In this document: one piece after another, positions 16,259 through 26,313 of the stretch
Layout of the letters: every line of letters begins with the position of its first letter
How positions within the stretch are numbered: position 1 is the stretch's first letter
Assembly: GCF_004769525.1 (NCBI RefSeq)
Contig: NZ_RQFT01000010.1
Location: 124,001-188,000 of the forward strand
Source: Leptospira bouyouniensis
GTDB lineage: Bacteria; Spirochaetota; Leptospiria; Leptospirales; Leptospiraceae
Length of the DNA: 64,000 bases
Direction: 5' to 3'
Notes under the pieces: model-generated
Databases searched by the model: none
Seen by the model: only the letters and a program-made list of their open reading frames with translations
Told to the model about the DNA's origin: nothing
Position numbers and translations under genes: made by a program

Positions 16259-17076
16259 ATTTCCTTTTTGAATTTAAAAATTTTTTCACAAAAAAAAATG
16301 TCCTCAATTTTGACAAAACCTCGTTTGTTCATGCAAACAATCGAGGAATACCCACACCTACAAAGGAAATGGAAAAAGGATGTGGTGCCTGTCGAGAATG
16401 TGAAACAAATTGTCCGACGTCTGCCATCAAAAGGTCTGGCGAAAGTGTTCTAAATATCGATTATGGGAAATGTTTGCAATGCGGAAATTGTGTAGAAGTT
16501 TGCCCCGAAGGTAAACTTCGTAATTCAGGATTTATTTACACTTTCACTTTGCACCGAGAGGAATTTTACACTTCCTACAAAAATGGTAAATTGCAAAAAA
16601 ACACTCTCTCCAATTTTACACTCACTGAAAATCAAAAGCGTTTTCGCGCATTAACCCATAAACGTGGTTTTTTATACCGAGAAGTCGCGGCAGGTGGCAA
16701 CAATACAGTGGAGTCAGAACTCAATGCTTCCTTCAATTCCGTATTTGATTCAGAAAGAGAAGGGATTCGTTGTGTCGCCAGTCCAAAACATGCAGATGCA
16801 ATTGTGTTTTCTGGTCCCGTTAGTTCTAATATGGAGATGCCCTTGCAAGTCGCCTGGGATGTGATGAGTGAACCCAAGGCACTGATCGCTTGTGGTACGG
16901 AAGCTGTGAGTGGTGGACTTTTCCCTAAAGGTAAAATTCCCAAGGAGCCAGATTTGTACATTTCAGGAGATCCCCCTAGACCTGATGTCATTTTACAAGG
17001 ATTTCGATTATTATTAGGAAGATTTTCTTTCCAATTCCAAGAGGCGCTTCACAAATTTTTAGAGAGTGAAAAATAA
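16255..17076 (+). CDS. Ferredoxin-NuoB/HyfI fusion lacking N2-cluster ligands
   Basis: Residues 43-53 and 73-83 form two complete CxxCxxCxxxCP motifs, a 2x[4Fe-4S] ferredoxin domain like HyfH/NuoI. From about 140 the protein is NuoB/HyfI-like, with the landmarks SPKHADAIVFSGPVSSNM, SGGLFPKG and PPRPDVILQGF. All four cysteines that bind the proximal N2-type cluster are replaced: Asn149 and Val152 in the first motif, Glu216 in the GDCA position and Asp239 in the GCPPRP position. So electrons could reach the two ferredoxin clusters but no N2 cluster exists. This fusion replaces the separate HyfH and HyfI of enterobacteria. It is the last structural gene of the operon. Confidence 0.85.
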   Translation: MNFLFEFKNFFTKKNVLNFDKTSFVHANNRGIPTPTKEMEKGCGACRECETNCPTSAIKRSGESVLNIDYGKCLQCGNCVEVCPEGKLRNSGFIYTFTLHREEFYTSYKNGKLQKNTLSNFTLTENQKRFRALTHKRGFLYREVAAGGNNTVESELNASFNSVFDSEREGIRCVASPKHADAIVFSGPVSSNMEMPLQVAWDVMSEPKALIACGTEAVSGGLFPKGKIPKEPDLYISGDPPRPDVILQGFRLLLGRFSFQFQEALHKFLESEK

Positions 17077-17081
17077 GGCGC

Positions 17082-18314
17082 GTGGATTTAGAAAAAGAAG
17101 AAATCGTCAGGGTGTTGGTTTTAGAACCACAGAAGAAATCGTATGATACCATTTCTCAGTTACTTGTAGAGTGGTTTGGTGATTACATTGATCTGACTTG
17201 GCGTTCTGTATTTGAAAATGGTGCAGAAGAAATAAAAAAAGTCCAATATGATCTATTGATAACAGAAATCCAATTTCCCGATATTGATGAAACTTCTGAA
17301 GAAATCTTAGAAAAAATTATGGATATGGCTGGTCCATCAGAATTACCAGTCGTTGTTTTTACAAAAGCAGAAGGCAAACAACTTCCGATCCATGCATTTC
17401 AATTAGGGATCAATGAATTTTTCAGCAAACGAAGGTTAAAGAAAAATATTCTAGAACATCGATTCCGTAATTTGTTTCGAGAAATATACCGTAAGAAAGT
17501 TGTTTCTATTCAGATGGATGATAGTCTGAAACGTTTTCAAGATTTGTATGGTATGAACCAGTCTGAAATTCAAGATTTGAATACCATGGTGAAAAAATTT
17601 AAGAAAGAACTCGAAAAAGAATACGAAGAAAAATTAAATTTAGAACACGAAAAAAAGAAAATGCAAAACGTATTTGGGATGTATGTCGACCCAATCATTG
17701 TCGAAAGTTTGATGAATAACTCACTCTCTTTGGATCAAAAAGGAAAGGAACAGGAAGTATCCGTTTTATTTTCTGACATTCGAGGTTATACATCGCTGTC
17801 CGAAAAGATGAAGCCTGAGCAAGTCATTTCATTTTTAAATGAATACTTTACTGCAATGACGGAAGTCATCTTAGGTTATGGTGGGATGATTGATAAATAT
17901 ATTGGCGATTCCATTATGTGTTTGTTTGGTGCTCCGGTTTTCCAAGAGGACCATAGACAAAATGCTTTGGATTGTGCGCTGGAAATGATACAAGTGTTTG
18001 AATTATGGCAACCAAAGTGGGACCAAATTTATGGTTTTACTCCCCAAATTGGAATCGGTGTTGCCTCAGGTAATGCCATTGTAGGAAACGTTGGTTCCTT
18101 CCAAAAATTATCTTATACGGCGGTAGGGGACACCGTCAATATGGCAAGTCGATTAGAATCGATGGCAAAACCTATGCATGTTTATGTTTCGGAAGGATTG
18201 TACAATCACTTACCGGAAGAGTATTCTAAAAAATATCGATACGAAGAATTGGAACCTGTCAAAATTAAAGGGAAAGAGGGATTACATCGTATCTTAAGTG
18301 TCAAACCAAATTAA
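17082..18314 (+). CDS. Receiver-like domain fused to class III adenylate/guanylate cyclase
   Basis: The N-terminal 130 residues have a response-regulator fold, but the phosphoacceptor Asp is Glu62 (in LLITEIQFP) and the acidic pocket is LEP, so it is probably not phosphorylated normally and Glu may mimic the active state. A coiled coil (about 150-205) leads to a class III cyclase domain (about 225-400). That domain has metal-binding Asp in LFSDIRGYT and IGDSIM, a Lys in DKYIGD as in adenylate cyclases, and the transition-state Asn/Arg in GDTVNMASRLE. It should make cAMP. The GTG start lies 5 bases after the ferredoxin-NuoB fusion gene, so it is almost certainly in the Hyf-like operon, linking that complex to cyclic-nucleotide signalling. 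Confidence 0.85.
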   Translation: MDLEKEEIVRVLVLEPQKKSYDTISQLLVEWFGDYIDLTWRSVFENGAEEIKKVQYDLLITEIQFPDIDETSEEILEKIMDMAGPSELPVVVFTKAEGKQLPIHAFQLGINEFFSKRRLKKNILEHRFRNLFREIYRKKVVSIQMDDSLKRFQDLYGMNQSEIQDLNTMVKKFKKELEKEYEEKLNLEHEKKKMQNVFGMYVDPIIVESLMNNSLSLDQKGKEQEVSVLFSDIRGYTSLSEKMKPEQVISFLNEYFTAMTEVILGYGGMIDKYIGDSIMCLFGAPVFQEDHRQNALDCALEMIQVFELWQPKWDQIYGFTPQIGIGVASGNAIVGNVGSFQKLSYTAVGDTVNMASRLESMAKPMHVYVSEGLYNHLPEEYSKKYRYEELEPVKIKGKEGLHRILSVKPN

Positions 18315-18319
18315 CAAAA

Positions 18320-19162
18320 CTATAACGTACTGCAGAACTGATACAATTCATTTGTTTTCAGTTTTTCGTCTTTAGCTGAGAGATAAACTTTCACATCTTC
18401 AATTTCTAAACCTAGAACCGATTTGTATTCATCAAGTTTTTCTAATGTGCCTGGTTCTGGTTTTCCATGTCCTGTGAGTTTGGCAATTACACCTGCAAAA
18501 CCGATGATTTGACCCAATGTAGATTGTTCAGTAATCGGTTTGGATAAATCTTCAATGGATGTGATAATGATCGTTGGCATTTTCCAAAGTTTGGCGGCGG
18601 CACTTCCCATTTCATATGAGTCCACACCGAATGCTTTTTTTTCTAATGAGATCAGGCTTAAATCAGATGTTTGAAATTCAGTTAATACTTCGACGTATTT
18701 TTTCCGATCAATTGTATTCAAAACAATTCTTCCTAAGTCTTGCATCAATCCACAAGTGATGGCAAGTTCCGCTTCTTTTTTGAATTTTTTTTCTTCACAA
18801 AGAATTTGTGCATAGATTCCTTTTGCAACTGAGTGATCCCAAACTTCATCTCGAAATTTTTTATAATTCCCTTGGCTAAAGAGTGAATCTGTCATCGACA
18901 TCGCAACCATACTTCGTACTGTTTTGAATCCAAGTCTTGTGATGACTTGTTTCATATTTGCGACCGGATTCCCACGAGAGAAAAAAGGTGAATTGGCTAA
19001 TTTCAAAAGTCGAGCAACTAAGACTTGGTCTGACTGGACTTTTTTTTCGAGCTCACCGAAGGATAGTTCATTGTCATCGTCTAGGGAAAGTACGGAAAGT
19101 AAGACTGGCGGAACAATCGTCAGATCTTTGATTTGGGATAGGTATTCTTCCAGTGTTGCCAT
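18320..19162 (-). CDS. HDOD-domain protein
   Basis: A stand-alone HDOD domain (about residues 12-210), a signalling module related to HD phosphohydrolases but without their catalytic HD pair. Landmarks are VPPVLLSVLSL near 17, then LLKLANSPFFSRGNPVANMKQVITRLGFKTVRSM around 52-86, and the helix ending CGLMQDLGRIVL near 150. It is soluble, with a short C-terminal tail. Such proteins usually act in regulatory complexes, but the partner here is unknown. It converges on the cyclase gene with 5 bases between stops. It does not appear to be in an operon with its neighbours. Confidence 0.85.
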   Translation of the reverse strand: MATLEEYLSQIKDLTIVPPVLLSVLSLDDDNELSFGELEKKVQSDQVLVARLLKLANSPFFSRGNPVANMKQVITRLGFKTVRSMVAMSMTDSLFSQGNYKKFRDEVWDHSVAKGIYAQILCEEKKFKKEAELAITCGLMQDLGRIVLNTIDRKKYVEVLTEFQTSDLSLISLEKKAFGVDSYEMGSAAAKLWKMPTIIITSIEDLSKPITEQSTLGQIIGFAGVIAKLTGHGKPEPGTLEKLDEYKSVLGLEIEDVKVYLSAKDEKLKTNELYQFCSTL

Positions 19163-19224
19163 TTGTGTTGGGACCTAACGCCAGAATCTAAAATCTTCTG
19201 GCATTGGAAACCAAAAACTATGAC

Positions 19225-20352
19225 TTATCTGGCAACGATTCTTGCGAATTCAATTCCTTTGAAATAGTGTTGTAAAATTTCTTTGTGGTTGAATTGGCTT
19301 TTTGCCATTGCAAAACTTCCCCATTGGGACATTCCAACTCCATGTCCGGAACCCAACCCTTTCACATAAAAATCTCCAGATTCCTCTTTTCGAATTCCAA
19401 AACGAGTGGATTTTAGTTTTGTGGCACCAATTTTTTTGCGGAATTCTGTGGCTTTGATTCTTTTGTTGCCTGAAGTTCCAATGATTTCCAATTCATTCAC
19501 ACGTGAAGTAGGGAATCGACTTGCAACAATGATATCTTGTATATCACCAACACCTAAGTCACGTAAGCTGTTATTCACGTAATCAGTTTTCCATTTTTCT
19601 TCCCAAGAATATTGATCTCCATCCTTATCATATTCTGATGGAACGGCTTTTAAATATTCTACTGAATTTCCCCAGACATTTGCAGGGTCTTCCGTATACC
19701 CACCGGCATTAGAATGGAAAAAACTTTGGATAGGTTGGCCTTTATGAATAAGGATTAATCCTTCCGTTTCAAAAACTGCTTCAGATGTATTTTTGTGTTC
19801 TTTGTTTTTCCCTTTATACACTTGAGTATTGGTTGATGTATCAACATCATACTCTTGTTTTTTGCGGCTTAACATTTCTTTGACAACGTAAGTTCTTGCA
19901 CAAATTGCTTGTGCCTTTAGTGCTTCTTTAGGCCATGAAGCACTGACTTCAGAAGGTACAACAGAAAGTAAATATAACTCGACTGGCACTAAATTAATAA
20001 TTAAAACTTTTCCATCAATAGGTTTGAGTAGGACCGTGCCACGGTAACTTACTCCTTTATATTCAATCCATTCCGATTGACTTTGAATCGAGATAGGAGC
20101 TTTGATTGCAGTCGGATTCAAAGATAAAAAATCGTAAGCCTTTTTGATGACTAAGTCATTTGCATCTTTGACAACAATTTCACCACTGGTTTTAAAGATT
20201 TCTTCTTCACTTGCATGACCCAAAAAAACTCTGACAGGCCGTGATTTAAAATTAGATTCCTCTGGTGCCCAGTTAGTCACCATCACACTCGCACAACCGA
20301 TTTGTCCTAAAATGACGATACAGAAAAATAAAATCGATGTCCGTAGTTTCAT
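19225..20352 (-). CDS. SpoIID/LytB-domain lipoprotein
   Basis: An envelope protein of the SpoIID family, whose members cut glycan strands of stem-peptide-free peptidoglycan (lytic transglycosylase) or activate amidases. The signal ends ILGQIGCAS, a lipobox with the lipid-carrying Cys near residue 20. The SpoIID core runs from about 120 to 370: LYLLSVVPSEVSASWPKEALKAQAICARTYV, then the typical FFHSNAGGYTEDPANVWG, and the terminal GLGSGHGVGMSQWGSFAMA motif. In sporulating bacteria the conserved Glu in VPSE is catalytic, and it is present here. GAGGG precedes the ATG. It is monocistronic. Confidence 0.9.
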   Translation of the reverse strand: MKLRTSILFFCIVILGQIGCASVMVTNWAPEESNFKSRPVRVFLGHASEEEIFKTSGEIVVKDANDLVIKKAYDFLSLNPTAIKAPISIQSQSEWIEYKGVSYRGTVLLKPIDGKVLIINLVPVELYLLSVVPSEVSASWPKEALKAQAICARTYVVKEMLSRKKQEYDVDTSTNTQVYKGKNKEHKNTSEAVFETEGLILIHKGQPIQSFFHSNAGGYTEDPANVWGNSVEYLKAVPSEYDKDGDQYSWEEKWKTDYVNNSLRDLGVGDIQDIIVASRFPTSRVNELEIIGTSGNKRIKATEFRKKIGATKLKSTRFGIRKEESGDFYVKGLGSGHGVGMSQWGSFAMAKSQFNHKEILQHYFKGIEFARIVAR

Positions 20353-20402
20353 AGTTCCCTCAGTATTCCTTTCGGAAGAAATAGAAAATCGGTAAAGGGA
20401 TT

Positions 20403-21770
20403 TTATGATCGTTTTCTTTGGAAGAAAAGGACAGATTCCGTATGAGGTGTTTGTGGGTAAGGGTCTATAAGCATTCCATCGACAAATTCGTAGGTAGATA
20501 AAAAGGAACTCACATCTTCTTTTTGTGAGTAGGGATTACATGAGACATAGAATACAAACTCTGGTCCAAAATCTCGGATCCAATGATTCACCAGTTTTCC
20601 TGCGCCTGCTCTCGGTGGATCGAGGATGAGAGTTGCATTTTCTTTTCTTTCGATCGATTCGACTGATTGAAATAAATTGGTCACCAGAAAATTTTGTGAT
20701 TTCGAAGGATACGTCTGTGCAAAAAGATGAGAAGCAATTTGAATTGAGGATTCTGTTAGTTCATATCCGTCAACATGTTGGAACGAACCTCCGTATAACA
20801 AAGAAAAGAATCCATTACCACAAAATAGATCGATTAAATTGGATTGGTGTTTTGGAATTCGGTCTTTGATAAATTGTAAAATAGGCAAAAACCCATTTGG
20901 GTTCGGTTGGAAAAAAGAATCAAAGGGAACTTCAAAATTTTGTCCAAGGACAGTTTCCGTAAAACTTGGTTTCCCTCGTAAAACTTCAGGACGGCCAACG
21001 GCGGAAACCTCCGACTTGGGACGATTGTAACAAAAAAGAAGGGAATCTTGGGACAATGTTTCCAAACATAATTTGCGAAATGTTTCCATGTTCGGATGGC
21101 TTTCATACCCATCCGTAAAGGTAAAAATCAGAATCCCATCGTCTGTGTTTTGAGCTTTGCGGATTGTTAGATATTTGAGTCCGCCTTCTTCCGACTTTCT
21201 ATCCCAAATGACATCGGGAAATTGATTCAGTAAATTTTGTACATCTTGTAAAGCAATGTTTGCCCAATTAGATTGGATGGAACATTGATTAATGGGAACC
21301 ACATTACGAAAATTACCTCGTTGCCTTTGTCCAATCACAGGACCAGGGAACACCGAAAAATCCATCCTAGAACGATAGGCATAAGTTTTGGATTGAGGGA
21401 CTGGAGTTAAGGATATTCCTAAATCATTTTGGAAGGAATCTAGAATTGGTTTGAATTTTAAATCCAATTGGGTTTCGTATGGAATGTGTTGTCCAGTACA
21501 ACCTCCACATTTCCCAAATACATTACATTTTACTAAATCCCATTTGTGATTTCGTATGATTTCGTGGATTTTTAAGGATCTTTGGCGTGGCCTTCGTTTC
21601 ACATATTCTACAATCAGTTCGTCACCCGGGTGTACGAAAAAAATGTCCACCTTCTTTCCGTTAGGTGCGGTCACTATGCCCGAAAAATCGGAATTGAGTC
21701 CCTCAACTTTGACTTTGTCCAATGTTTTCTTCTTGCCAGTTCCTTTTCTTTTGAATAGGATTTCTGACAT
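20403..21770 (-). CDS. 23S rRNA (uracil-5-)-methyltransferase, RlmD/RumA family
   Basis: SAM-dependent RNA m5U methyltransferase. An N-terminal TRAM-like domain (about residues 10-70) is followed by a [4Fe-4S] Cys cluster (CNVFGKCGGC near 81-90, plus a fourth Cys in INQCS). Next come the SAM motif LIDLFCGNGFFSLLYGG, the DPPRAGAG motif, and the catalytic Cys in YVSCNP near the C-terminus. Length and architecture fit RlmD/RlmCD. Its exact target uridine cannot be told from sequence. Its ATG overlaps, on the opposite strand, the ATG of the cyclase gene by two bases (21768-21771). Confidence 0.9.
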   Translation of the reverse strand: MSEILFKRKGTGKKKTLDKVKVEGLNSDFSGIVTAPNGKKVDIFFVHPGDELIVEYVKRRPRQRSLKIHEIIRNHKWDLVKCNVFGKCGGCTGQHIPYETQLDLKFKPILDSFQNDLGISLTPVPQSKTYAYRSRMDFSVFPGPVIGQRQRGNFRNVVPINQCSIQSNWANIALQDVQNLLNQFPDVIWDRKSEEGGLKYLTIRKAQNTDDGILIFTFTDGYESHPNMETFRKLCLETLSQDSLLFCYNRPKSEVSAVGRPEVLRGKPSFTETVLGQNFEVPFDSFFQPNPNGFLPILQFIKDRIPKHQSNLIDLFCGNGFFSLLYGGSFQHVDGYELTESSIQIASHLFAQTYPSKSQNFLVTNLFQSVESIERKENATLILDPPRAGAGKLVNHWIRDFGPEFVFYVSCNPYSQKEDVSSFLSTYEFVDGMLIDPYPQTPHTESVLFFQRKRS

Positions 21771-23823
21771 GGTTTTTTCGAAAAGACTCTTTTCAGTATT
21801 TGTTTTATCTTTCCTTTCTCTTTCTAACCTTTCACAGGTTTCGGCTCAGGTTTTGCTAACCAATCAAATCTTAGATTTAAGATCAGAATCGTCGTTTGGA
21901 AATCAAATTCATAAATGGAGTTTCAAACCTGGAGATTCACCCCTTGTGACAGAAAATACGGAGGACGATTTGTATTTAGATGAGGATGCAGGTGAGATCA
22001 AAGCGCATACATTTGCTTATGCACAACCCGTATTAGAGGAGTCGGCTCGTAATGGTTGGATCTCTGGATTCCAAATCCAAACAGGTTGGGATAAAGTGAC
22101 TGATGGTGATGGAGAATTGTATTTCCCTAGTTTTATAGATTATTTAGAAAAATACAAAGGATATGGATGGTATAGAACTGAGATTATCATCACAAATGAT
22201 GACATCCAAAATAAATTCAAATCACGGAGTTTAACCGTAAGACTAGGGCAAATTAGCCAGGCAGATGCTGTTTATTGGAATGGAAAATTCATTGGCGGTA
22301 CTGGTTTGCATTTGGATACAGACACTAATGTGCAATTAGATGATAAGTCACTGTATAGTGATAAAATTCGATTCTACAAAATTCCGTATCATTTACTCAA
22401 AATAGATGAACCTAATGTACTTGCCGTCCGAGTGTTTGCAAAGTATCCGTTGAGTCCAGGTTTATCACATGATAAATTTTATCTTTCTTCCTATAAGTAT
22501 TCGGAACGAGCAGAGTATTGGAATGATTTTAAGAAAATTTTTGTCATCGTCCTTACTATTTTACTTGGATGTTTTTATCTCTATTGGCAAATCTTATTCC
22601 GAAATGAGGAACATTCCACCATTTATTTTTCGTTAGGTTCTATTTTTATGGCTCTTAACACTTTATTTCAGAGCCAAATCATTTATTCCATATTAAGTGA
22701 TGGTTTTTGGATAAAAAAAATGGAATATTTTGCATGGGTTGGACTCGTCCATTTTTTGTTTAACTTTATTGTCCGTTTTGCCCATGTAAGAAGTGGTTGG
22801 ATACTCTTAACCAATCGTTATATTGATGGCGCAGGATTGATTTCTGCTCTCGTGATCCTATTCTCTCCTAACTTATTATTTTTATCTAAATTTTTCTTTT
22901 ACTGGAGTTTCCTAACAATATTACTCGGTGGTGCATTGTTTTATATTTTATTTCTAGGAAGGAAAATTCCTTCAATGGGAACTGTTTCATTTGGTTTTTT
23001 TGCATTTATATTACTTATGTTAAATGATGTTTTTGTGGAAATGCAATGGGAATGGTATCCAAGTCATACTTATGTAAAAGATTACGCTTTTGCTGCCTTT
23101 ACGATCTCGGTTGCTTTATCAATTGTCAAAAACATGATTGATTCTAGAAAACTTGTGGAAAAACAAAAAGAAGAAAAGGAAAGATTGTCTAGGTACTTTT
23201 CACCTGCAGTAATGGAAACCATTGTTGCGGACAGCATAAAGTTAGGTGGTGAAGAAAAAGACATAGCAACATTATTTTCTGACATTGTTGGATTTACCAC
23301 GTTTGCAGAAAAAAATCCTCCTGGTGTTGTCCTTAATCACTTAAATACAATTTTTGAATCCTTATCCGATTTGATCTTTCATTATTCAGCCACTTTGGAC
23401 AAATTCATTGGGGATGCTATTATGGCATTTTGGGGGGCACCAAAACAAACCGATTTAGATGCATACCATGCAATTGCCTGTGCTGTTGATATGCAAAAAC
23501 GAATGGTAGAAATCAATAAAGAGTTAGGATTAGAACCTGGAACTTTTCGCTTGAGAATTGGTGTAAATTTTGGAGAAGCAATCGTGGGAAATATCGGTTC
23601 TGTTAAAAGGATGGATTACACCGTGATTGGTGATGCTGTGAATACGGCTGCTAGACTTGAAAGCCATGGAATTCCTGGAAAAGTAGCAGTATCCGAAGCA
23701 GCTTTTCTTGCTGCAGGTGGCGAAAAATACATTGAATACGAAGACACCAAAGAATTAACCTTAAAAGGGAAATCGGAACCTGTAAAAGTATACTTTGTTA
23801 CCAAAGTCCTTCCACGAGATTAA
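21769..23823 (+). CDS. Membrane-bound class III adenylate/guanylate cyclase with 7TM receptor-like N-terminus
   Basis: A 684-residue sensor cyclase. A signal peptide (to about 28) is followed by an extracytoplasmic beta-rich region of about 210 residues, with GWYRTEIII and AVYWNGKFIGGTG reminiscent of 7TMR-DISM or glycoside-hydrolase jelly-roll sandwich domains. Then come seven hydrophobic helices (about 260-460), a short coiled coil and the cyclase domain. Its catalytic features are metal Asp in LFSDIVGFT and IGDAIM, a Lys in DKFIGD, and GDAVNTAARLE. The start is the ATG at 21769 with AGGA nine bases before it. The open frame extends 71 codons further upstream but only antisense to the methyltransferase gene. 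The 3' end overlaps the convergent alkD stop. Confidence 0.87.
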   Translation: MVFSKRLFSVFVLSFLSLSNLSQVSAQVLLTNQILDLRSESSFGNQIHKWSFKPGDSPLVTENTEDDLYLDEDAGEIKAHTFAYAQPVLEESARNGWISGFQIQTGWDKVTDGDGELYFPSFIDYLEKYKGYGWYRTEIIITNDDIQNKFKSRSLTVRLGQISQADAVYWNGKFIGGTGLHLDTDTNVQLDDKSLYSDKIRFYKIPYHLLKIDEPNVLAVRVFAKYPLSPGLSHDKFYLSSYKYSERAEYWNDFKKIFVIVLTILLGCFYLYWQILFRNEEHSTIYFSLGSIFMALNTLFQSQIIYSILSDGFWIKKMEYFAWVGLVHFLFNFIVRFAHVRSGWILLTNRYIDGAGLISALVILFSPNLLFLSKFFFYWSFLTILLGGALFYILFLGRKIPSMGTVSFGFFAFILLMLNDVFVEMQWEWYPSHTYVKDYAFAAFTISVALSIVKNMIDSRKLVEKQKEEKERLSRYFSPAVMETIVADSIKLGGEEKDIATLFSDIVGFTTFAEKNPPGVVLNHLNTIFESLSDLIFHYSATLDKFIGDAIMAFWGAPKQTDLDAYHAIACAVDMQKRMVEINKELGLEPGTFRLRIGVNFGEAIVGNIGSVKRMDYTVIGDAVNTAARLESHGIPGKVAVSEAAFLAAGGEKYIEYEDTKELTLKGKSEPVKVYFVTKVLPRD
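21780..21794. promoter_or_regulatory. Palindrome at divergent starts
   Basis: GAAAAGA-C-TCTTTTC is a perfect 7-1-7 palindrome lying 10-24 bases upstream of the methyltransferase start and inside codons 4-9 of the divergent cyclase gene. A binding site controlling both genes is possible. It may equally be chance in low-G+C coding DNA. Confidence 0.25.
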
Positions 23824-24545
23824 TTTACTTTTTTAAAATCCAACCACTTCCTCCTTTCCTTGGGAGGAAGTTTTTCAATCGCATAACGAAGCATAGTGCG
23901 AGGCATTTGAGTTACATGTGATTTTAAAAATTGTTTTAATATTTCCAAATCTCGTTTGCCTATCTCTCTTAACATCCATCCTGTTGCCTTGTGAATGAGA
24001 TCATGTGGGTGGTTTAGGAAATATTCGCAGAGTGAAATCGTTTCCGTGAATAAACCTTTTCGAATCCAATAAAAAGTGGTTAAGATCGCAATTCGATTTT
24101 CCCACAAATCATTTGAGTTTCTCAATTTGGTGATAAAACTTTTATCTTTTTCGAAATAATATTCACCAAGAATTTTATCCGCGCTGGCATCTACCAAATC
24201 CCAGTTATTGATGTATTTTGTATTGTTTAGATAAAATTTTACAATTTTTTCTTTTTTACTCTCTTCAATATTTTTGGTTTGGTATTGGTGGACTAAAATT
24301 AATAAAGTAGTCAATCGCACTTCATGATAGGGTGAAGTCATTAGAATTTGTAAATCCTTCAGATCAAGTGAATGTGCATATTTTTTTGCAATGATTCTTT
24401 GATTTGGAACGGTGATTCCAAGGAATAAATCACCTTCACCGTATTCGCCAGGACCGGATTTAAAGAAACGTGGAAAAAATTTTGCCTTTTTGGGATCTTT
24501 AAGTTTTTTTAACTCTTCGATGAGAGTTTCTTTTGTCAGATTCAT
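23820..24545 (-). CDS. DNA alkylation repair protein AlkD
   Basis: HEAT-repeat DNA glycosylase that removes bulky or cationic alkyl purines such as 3- and 7-methylpurines. The 241-residue all-helical sequence shows family landmarks: FFKSGPGEYGEGD near 26-38, NNWDLVDASADKILGEY around 115-132 with the catalytic Asp in NWDLVD, LWENRIAILTTFYW near 145-160, and a terminal TMLRYAIEKLP. It is the last gene of a three-gene leftward operon (photolyase, clpS, alkD) with 4-base overlaps, giving a DNA-damage repair theme. Its stop overlaps that of the convergent cyclase. Confidence 0.9.
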   Translation of the reverse strand: MNLTKETLIEELKKLKDPKKAKFFPRFFKSGPGEYGEGDLFLGITVPNQRIIAKKYAHSLDLKDLQILMTSPYHEVRLTTLLILVHQYQTKNIEESKKEKIVKFYLNNTKYINNWDLVDASADKILGEYYFEKDKSFITKLRNSNDLWENRIAILTTFYWIRKGLFTETISLCEYFLNHPHDLIHKATGWMLREIGKRDLEILKQFLKSHVTQMPRTMLRYAIEKLPPKERRKWLDFKKVN

Positions 24546-24822
24546 ACTCCAAAACTCACTGTTAATTTAGCATTTGTCATATTTTCTGCAACGGTTTCAC
24601 ATTCTTCCATACTCCCTTGGAAACAAATCGCCTTCCCGTTGGAATGGGCTTCGATTGCAATTTTTTTAGCATCGCGTTTGGTTTTAAAACATAGTTTCAT
24701 GAGACAATCTTCTACATACGAAAATTCATGGATTGCATCATTGAACAAAATGACAAAGTAAGAATAAACCGAATCTGTTTTTAAATCTGTTTTTTCTTCA
24801 AAAATGGGTTTTGTCTGGTCTG

Positions 24823-24826
<4 letters not shown>
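24542..24826 (-). CDS. ClpS-like adaptor, divergent paralogue
   Basis: ClpS adaptors bring N-degron substrates to ClpAP. The 94-residue protein has the ClpS core: VILFNDAIHEFSYVE near 27-41, then AKKIAIEAHSNGKAICFQG near 54-73 with the pocket His preserved. The usual NDDxTPM loop is changed to NDAIHEF, so the second acidic residue and the gatekeeper Met are lost and N-degron recognition may differ. It is located between photolyase and alkD with ATGA overlaps on both sides, an unusual place for clpS, which is normally next to clpA. It is probably a second, specialised copy. Confidence 0.75.

Positions 24827-26313
<1,487 letters not shown>

Noticed and set aside
10383..17076. A functional group 4 NiFe hydrogenase or formate hydrogenlyase
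   Set aside because: All four NiFe-binding cysteines in the large subunit and all four proximal-cluster cysteines in the small subunit are replaced. No maturation genes or formate dehydrogenase lie nearby.
10383..17076. Ordinary respiratory complex I (nuo operon)
   Set aside because: There are no NuoE, F or G (NADH module) genes, and subunit order and sequences match hydrogenase-4 types. The N2-cluster ligands are also absent.
21556..21768. Extended N-terminus of the membrane cyclase
   Set aside because: The extra 71 codons are only antisense to the methyltransferase gene. The ATG at 21769 begins a proper signal peptide with a ribosome binding site.
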